A stretch of 64,000 nt of DNA, taken from the NCBI GenBank assembly GCA_947568835.1, contig OX387604.1:18877076-18941075 (forward strand). The letters run 5' to 3'. The position numbers were made by a program, and so were the translations under genes. Of this stretch, positions 62,101 through 64,000 are shown one piece after another. Within the stretch, counting starts at the first letter, position 1. Each line of letters begins with the position of its first letter. Origin of the DNA: Protonemura montana. Lineage: Eukaryota > Arthropoda > Insecta > Plecoptera > Nemouridae. The notes under the pieces are model-generated. The model made no database searches, was not told the origin of the DNA, and saw only the letters and a program-made list of their open reading frames with translations.

Positions 62101-63834
62101 CTATCTATTTGCTGCAATCTATTACTAAAACTTGTGGAGCTGATTAGAGTTTTGAGCCAAGTACTGAGGCAAAATAGAGCTTTGTTTCTTTTTTTAACTA
62201 ACTTTGACCATATGATCAACATTACCACTGCAACTAAAAGCAATTATTGAACATTTCAATCTAGAATACCTGCAGAAAAGCAATCGGTACCTTGAGCTCA
62301 ACTTTTCCTTCCCCGCACTCCTCTACCAGAGATGCTGGGAAGCCCAGATCGGAGATGGAGGCAGCAATATCGACAGCTTGGATCATTGCAGAATCGTACT
62401 TCACTTCAGCTTTGGCGGCCAGCAGAGCTACAAGAACTCCATGTACCCCTGTACAGAAAACAAGCAGCAAATGATAACGGCAATCTTTACAAACGTAACA
62501 AAAACGTTGGCATTCTCAGAAAATAGAAAAACTATTTTCCATTTCAACCTCATTTCACCCTTTTAAAGTAATATATTCAAGAGTTATAAATACTAACAAG
62601 TATGCTTGGTTTCCAGGGTCAAAGAAAGCAAATGAGTTCTGAGGTAGTTCAGGTAATCTGGAGAAAGGTAGCAAGCATTCTCTCATGGCAGGGTGCTGGC
62701 TTATTGCATAAATTGCAAAAAAGTGTTAGTGCAAGAGCCATATGCTTGCAAAGTCTAGTGCATTCTTGAGAAACCATCGTCCGAAATGAACAAACCCACT
62801 GTTAATTTGTCTCTTCCAACAAGTGACCCCATCAGATGAACTCAACAGACCTGAACAGTTGAGTGTGCAGGTTATAGTAAGAGAGAAAACGTTAATGTTA
62901 AGCTTTCTGCCGAGCAAACGAGCTAGCTACAAGTGGTACCGAAAGACAATGGCAGATGGCACTTGCAGTTGTCCTTTTTAACCCTCTAAAATTAAATTAT
63001 TACTTCTCAAAACATCGATGCATGTTTATCAATCGTTGAGGTAACCATTAATAAAGATTAAGTGAGCGTAAACCAAAGTCAAATGCGAGTAATATGCGAG
63101 AAATAACTAAATTACATTTCGTACGACAGTGACTCCACTCAACGGCAAAGTAGTATTTTGGTGGCAATCTTTCCCGCGGACAGTTTAGCATTAGTGTCTT
63201 CTCCCTAACTATAGCCTACTACTCAATGCCTGAACTCACCATAGATCTTGGAGCAATGCCTCTCAATGGCAGTGACACACGAGGCACAAGTCATGCCTTT
63301 TATGTGCAGGAAACATTTTTCCGAAACAAGCTGAGCACCGGGATCGCCCGCAGAGGGAGTAATCGCAATCGCAGTCGCAACGAAATCCGAACCTGGCTTC
63401 TGCTTCTTGGAACTAGTCACACTTGCATTGTCTCCATCTGCAACACAATAAACAGGTAAGAAAATACTGCTCAATGTTACTCTCAATATCCGACACAAAG
63501 ACCAGTGATGATCCATTGCAAAGATGATAGTTGCAAAGAGATCGGTTTGCTTAGTTGAATCACACTAGGAAACCCTCCCAAGGAAAAAGTGCTCTTAGGT
63601 GTTAACAAAAAAAATACAGAAGCTTACTACTGAAAGCAAAGCATGGCATAGAAAATGAGGTGAAGGCAAATATGGTGTACCTTTGGAATCAAGTACTTTG
63701 GTGTCAAATCCCATGTCTGAGATGCTATCTGCCACCTTCAGGGGTGTCGTCAAATGTGGACGAAATACCACTACAGCCCTCTTGGAGTCGAGATCTACGT
63801 GGATTGTATCTATCCCTGGCTGGCCAGAGATCAT
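40994..63834 (-). CDS. ATP7: Copper-transporting P1B-type ATPase, 18 exons (5' end beyond window)
   Basis: Pumps Cu+ from the cytosol into the trans-Golgi lumen, or out of the cell, using ATP. Exons in coding order: 63834-63681, 63437-63240, 62448-62291, 59794-59564, 58422-58243, 57770-57537, 56549-56316, 55207-54938, 54064-53867, 53479-53320, 52795-52627, 52353-52197, 51630-51510, 50265-50123, 49343-49140, 48466-48246, 43520-43359 and 41126-40994. The phases join to exactly 1109 codons including the stop. Visible: 1.5 HMA metal-binding domains plus one more (GMTCASC, GMTCSSC), TM1-8, actuator TGES, CPC in TM6, phosphorylated DKTGT, SEHP, TGDN, GDGVND and a C-terminal tail with a di-leucine. 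Every catalytic motif is intact. The intron before the two tail exons holds another gene on the opposite strand. Not separable here into ATP7A or ATP7B; invertebrates usually have one ATP7. Confidence 0.96.
41127..43358 (-). other. ATP7 intron between the two tail exons
   Basis: 2.2 kb, AT-rich, with a 15-T run at about 42854. I see no gene or repeat with clear ends. Confidence 0.55.
43359..43520 (-). CDS. ATP7: ATP7 exon: cytosolic tail, first part
   Basis: The single base G completes the Thr codon, then [30 protein letters not shown] and [10 protein letters not shown] follow. This matches the family tail (YKKPxxE..., SVHxGIDD). Acceptor TTGTAG, donor CCG|GTACGT, phase 2. Confidence 0.93.
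45906..45987 (+). CDS. DUF4789-like gene exon 1 (signal peptide)
   Basis: Begins at the only sensible ATG and ends TTGCAAG|GTTTCA, phase 1. Without splicing the frame stays open but loses the Cys pattern. The acceptor in front of ACAAAAAATGCCAT restores the frame, which decides the exon limit. This intron is only 145 bases. Confidence 0.8.
45906..47994 (+). CDS. Secreted cysteine-rich DUF4789-like protein, complete, five exons
   Basis: Function unknown. Exons 45906-45987, 46133-46342, 46425-46632, 47147-47249 and 47791-47994 join to 269 codons including TGA (268 residues). Residues 1-18 ([18 protein letters not shown]) are a clear signal peptide. The mature part has about 17 Cys in recurring C-x-x-G units such as [35 protein letters not shown] and KCYPL...RPCP. 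This pattern matches the DUF4789 family, which I know mainly from arthropods, so an extracellular or cuticle-related role is plausible. It ends with a basic [15 protein letters not shown], a possible proprotein cleavage region. The gene sits entirely inside a 4.7 kb ATP7 intron on the other strand. The family call is from memory of the Cys pattern; gene structure is well supported by phases. Confidence 0.87.
46133..46342 (+). CDS. DUF4789-like gene exon 2
   Basis: Six Cys: [20 protein letters not shown], then [23 protein letters not shown] and SLCPKG. Donor AAG|GTAAAC, phase 1. Confidence 0.88.
46425..46632 (+). CDS. DUF4789-like gene exon 3
   Basis: [20 protein letters not shown], then [18 protein letters not shown] and AVCRPDPCA. 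Donor CA|GTAAGT, phase 2. Confidence 0.9.
47147..47249 (+). CDS. DUF4789-like gene exon 4
   Basis: Continues [20 protein letters not shown], then [14 protein letters not shown]. Too short and start-less to stand as an ORF alone; found from splice sites and phase. Confidence 0.87.
47791..47994 (+). CDS. DUF4789-like gene terminal exon
   Basis: [32 protein letters not shown], then the basic C-terminus and TGA. The AATAAA at 48107-48112 is a good polyadenylation signal. Confidence 0.88.
   Translation, partial: VSQRTFLPDCEGDTFSIFTLPARCSHDEAGDCKKEIILSVEDKETEAFNLITSGRRKRKRSSPTPKR
48107..48112 (+). other. Polyadenylation signal of the nested gene
   Basis: AATAAA 112 bases after the stop codon of the DUF4789-like gene. 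It leaves about 130 bases before the next ATP7 exon on the other strand. Confidence 0.6.
48246..48466 (-). CDS. ATP7: ATP7 exon: TM7-TM8
   Basis: [19 protein letters not shown], then [17 protein letters not shown] and [20 protein letters not shown]. The YN and MxxS Cu+ site residues are present. Donor AAGAC|GTGAGT, phase 2. Reading on into the intron gives a stop straight after LLLKT. Confidence 0.96.
49140..49343 (-). CDS. ATP7: ATP7 exon: GDGVND hinge
   Basis: [20 protein letters not shown], then [20 protein letters not shown] and [14 protein letters not shown]. This is the Mg2+-binding hinge motif of P-type ATPases. Confidence 0.97.
49517..49894 (-). mobile_element. 5S rRNA-derived SINE (SINE3-like)
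   Basis: On the minus strand, 49867-49800 reads AACACCGGTTCTCATTAGAT, CACCGAAGTTAATAACACTG and TATTGGATGGGTGACC, clearly 5S rRNA with its internal promoter A and C boxes. An unrelated body follows, with a 3' end GCGCCGTTAAACACGACAAA and TAAATTAATAAAT tail. GGTAGT at 49511-49516 and 49895-49900 is a possible target duplication. Sits in ATP7 intron 49344-50122. A mutated 5S copy, not a 5S gene. Confidence 0.85.
50123..50265 (-). CDS. ATP7: ATP7 exon: P-domain TGDN
   Basis: [20 protein letters not shown], then [24 protein letters not shown] is the second P-domain motif. Confidence 0.96.
50471..50574. mobile_element. 104-bp TA-flanked MITE
   Basis: The ends CAGCTGGGTTTTTGAATGCT and its complement form ~29-bp inverted repeats with two mismatches, flanked by TA at 50469-50470 and 50575-50576. 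Tc1/mariner-type MITE with a ~45-bp centre, in ATP7 intron 50266-51509. A 20-T run lies just to its right. Confidence 0.82.
51186..51202. repeat. Poly-C tract
   Basis: About 17 C in ATP7 intron 50266-51509. Nothing else is recognised in that intron apart from the MITE. Confidence 0.9.
51510..51630 (-). CDS. ATP7: ATP7 exon: N-domain GNREW
   Basis: [19 protein letters not shown], then [20 protein letters not shown] sequence cut by the donor AATG|GTGAGT. GNREWM is an N-domain signature. Confidence 0.95.
52197..52353 (-). CDS. ATP7: ATP7 exon: N-domain insertion
   Basis: Encodes [18 protein letters not shown] followed by a Lys/Asp/Ala-rich stretch ([13 protein letters not shown]) ending DRYK. 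This is the poorly conserved N-domain loop of the family. Phases match on both sides. Confidence 0.85.
52627..52795 (-). CDS. ATP7: ATP7 exon: N-domain, first part
   Basis: [18 protein letters not shown], then [16 protein letters not shown]. The GCG matches the nucleotide-binding GxG of the family, although the usual following GxxG glycine is Arg here. Donor CA|GTGAGT, phase 2. Confidence 0.9.
53320..53479 (-). CDS. ATP7: ATP7 exon: P-domain DKTGT and SEHP
   Basis: [17 protein letters not shown] carries the phosphorylated Asp. It ends [13 protein letters not shown]; the His of SEHP is the ATP-binding His equivalent to the common Wilson disease site. Confidence 0.97.
53867..54064 (-). CDS. 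ATP7: ATP7 exon: TM6 with CPC
   Basis: Contains [20 protein letters not shown]. The CPC pair is the intramembrane Cu+ site. It ends [14 protein letters not shown] just before the phosphorylation exon. Confidence 0.97.
54938..55207 (-). CDS. ATP7: ATP7 exon: actuator end and TM5
   Basis: [18 protein letters not shown], then [20 protein letters not shown] and the membrane helix [19 protein letters not shown]. Confidence 0.95.
56316..56549 (-). CDS. ATP7: ATP7 exon: actuator domain with TGES
   Basis: [18 protein letters not shown] through [19 protein letters not shown] to [14 protein letters not shown] is the phosphatase loop of the A domain. Ends CCG|GTGAGT. Confidence 0.96.
57028..57478. mobile_element. 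451-bp MITE-like element with 19-bp TIRs
   Basis: AATAGGGAAATCTCTTTAA at 57028-57046 is repeated inverted with one mismatch at 57460-57478. GCTGG flanks both sides, but a longer direct similarity (ATTGCTGG-ATTGGGT ... GGGCAAT) also surrounds it, so the true target duplication is unclear. It lies in ATP7 intron 56550-57536 and ends 59 bases from the exon. Confidence 0.7.
57192..57303. promoter_or_regulatory. Cluster of TGACGTCA (CRE-type) sites
   Basis: Perfect TGACGTCA octamers at 57225-57232, 57276-57283 and 57296-57303, plus TGACGT or ACGTCA half-sites at 57192 and 57212. The last two octamers form a perfect 12-bp inverted repeat around TCCT. This is the consensus for CREB/ATF bZIP factors. 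Whether it acts on ATP7 or is just MITE sequence is unknown. Confidence 0.5.
57537..57770 (-). CDS. ATP7: ATP7 exon: TM3-TM4
   Basis: [17 protein letters not shown], then [20 protein letters not shown] and [19 protein letters not shown]. The GG kink of TM2 and the NMDVL signature are classic for copper ATPases. Confidence 0.96.
58243..58422 (-). CDS. ATP7: ATP7 exon: TM1-TM2
   Basis: Encodes [20 protein letters not shown], a hydrophobic first membrane helix, a Met/His/Cys-containing luminal loop ([11 protein letters not shown]) that could bind copper, and the start of TM2 ending FSTPVQ. Confidence 0.93.
58803..59212. mobile_element. Candidate ~410-bp MITE
   Basis: GCCTCGTTTAGTG (58803-58815) is inverted at 59200-59212 (CACTAAACGAGGC), with looser similarity further in (TGTCGCC vs TGTCGCCAGCG). 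In ATP7 intron 58423-59563. No clear target duplication. Confidence 0.5.
59564..59794 (-). CDS. ATP7: ATP7 exon: last HMA domain
   Basis: A complete HMA domain in one exon: [14 protein letters not shown] through [13 protein letters not shown]. The Cys pair is intact. This is the domain nearest the membrane, which is important for copper delivery to the transport sites in the family. Confidence 0.95.
60022..61649 (+). mobile_element. hAT transposon, 1628 bp, with TIRs and TSD
   Basis: The terminal inverted repeat TAGAGATAGGATAGTTATGC plus AA (22 bp) is perfect at 60022-60043 and 61628-61649, flanked by identical 8-bp ATTATTAT at 60014-60021 and 61650-61657. Both ends carry TGCATGTTTTGCAT-type subterminal repeats, in the same orientation rather than mirrored. 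It lies in ATP7 intron 59795-62290, antisense to ATP7. Confidence 0.93.
60172..61428 (+). pseudogene. hAT transposase, N-terminally truncated
   Basis: 418 codons, while full hAT transposases have about 600 or more. Recognisable sequence begins around residue 40. First catalytic Asp region: [20 protein letters not shown] (residues ~78-97). Second: [14 protein letters not shown] (residues ~145-158), where the usual D of the DAAPYM motif is N149. The hATC dimerisation domain is at ~371-418 ([20 protein letters not shown]). The BED zinc finger and N-terminal DNA-binding part are absent. Probably inactive; an RNase H fold and C-terminal domain could still be made. Confidence 0.88.
61658..63239 (-). 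other. ATP7 introns flanking the 62291 exon
   Basis: 61658-62290 and 62449-63239: AT-rich, no mobile element with clear ends, no further exon. Confidence 0.5.
62291..62448 (-). CDS. ATP7: ATP7 exon: HMA second half
   Basis: Encodes [19 protein letters not shown], then [15 protein letters not shown], and ends KVELK. The donor used is AAG|GTACCG: it joins in phase to ISGMTC in the next exon, giving the family's KVELKISGMTC junction. Confidence 0.92.
63240..63437 (-). CDS. ATP7: ATP7 exon: linker and HMA CxxC half
   Basis: A Ser/Lys/Ala-rich linker beginning [15 protein letters not shown] leads into [20 protein letters not shown]. The two Cys of MTCASC are the Cu+ ligands. Donor G|GTGAGT. Confidence 0.94.
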
Positions 63835-64000
63835 CTGTAAAAGACACACTTGGTGCTCAGTGCTGTGTGGGACCAATCACTTATTTTATTATTTAAACAA
63901 TAATAATAATTATTAAATAATAATAGTTGTTACTAATTGTATTATTATTGTTAACACTATAGTAAACGTATGAGACGTAAGTTATTATTTATCTTAAGTA
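63438..64000 (-). other. ATP7 intron and right edge
   Basis: 63438-63680 is a short intron. 63835-64000 is intron sequence leading to the upstream HMA exon, with a TAATAATAATTATTA-like low-complexity stretch. Confidence 0.6.
63681..63834 (-). CDS. ATP7: ATP7 exon: second half of an HMA domain
   Basis: First ATP7 exon in the window. It reads [20 protein letters not shown] and ends [13 protein letters not shown], the later part of a heavy-metal-associated domain. The CxxC half must be in an exon to the right of 64000. Confidence 0.9.

Overview
This is nuclear DNA from an animal, most likely an arthropod. The genes are split by GT-AG introns, about half the sequence is repeats, and one gene is a DUF4789-type cysteine-rich secreted protein, a family I know mainly from arthropods. 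The two conserved genes also look like their invertebrate orthologues. There is nothing prokaryotic: no operons, no ribosome binding sites, no CRISPR. Exon limits were read by hand from splice signals, phase continuity and family knowledge; no transcript or alignment was available.

Layout. 1-20160 has no gene I can support. It holds a ~1.7 kb inverted-repeat (foldback) element at 5.9-7.6 kb, a tRNA-derived SINE at 8.3 kb, several short tandem arrays, and a satellite block at 12.5-16.8 kb made of three adjacent minisatellites (16 bp, 12 bp and 20 bp units). 20161-30699 (+) carries the last eight exons of synaptotagmin-7: a glycine-rich linker and complete C2A and C2B domains. Its transmembrane N-terminus was not found. 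30700-40990 is the gap between two convergent genes. Most of it is a 5.0 kb hAT-type insertion (34939-39954, with TIRs and a perfect 8-bp target duplication) that contains LINE fragments. 40994-63834 (-) carries 18 exons (1108 codons plus stop) of an ATP7-type copper-transporting P1B ATPase. Its first HMA half-domains and promoter lie beyond the right edge.

The 4.7 kb intron before the two C-terminal tail exons of ATP7 contains a complete five-exon gene on the opposite strand (45906-47994) for the DUF4789-like secreted protein. Other ATP7 introns hold a 5S-rRNA-derived SINE, a 104-bp TA-flanked MITE, a 451-bp MITE-like element with a cluster of TGACGTCA sites, and a 1.6 kb hAT element with perfect TIRs and target duplication whose transposase is truncated and has lost a catalytic Asp.

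Functionally the window pairs a Ca2+ sensor of membrane fusion (Syt7) with a copper pump of the secretory pathway (ATP7) and a secreted protein. I see no evidence that the three act together. The most unusual features are the nested antisense gene, the 20-bp satellite that encodes the same 20-residue peptide in all three forward frames, and the well-preserved boundaries of several mobile elements.
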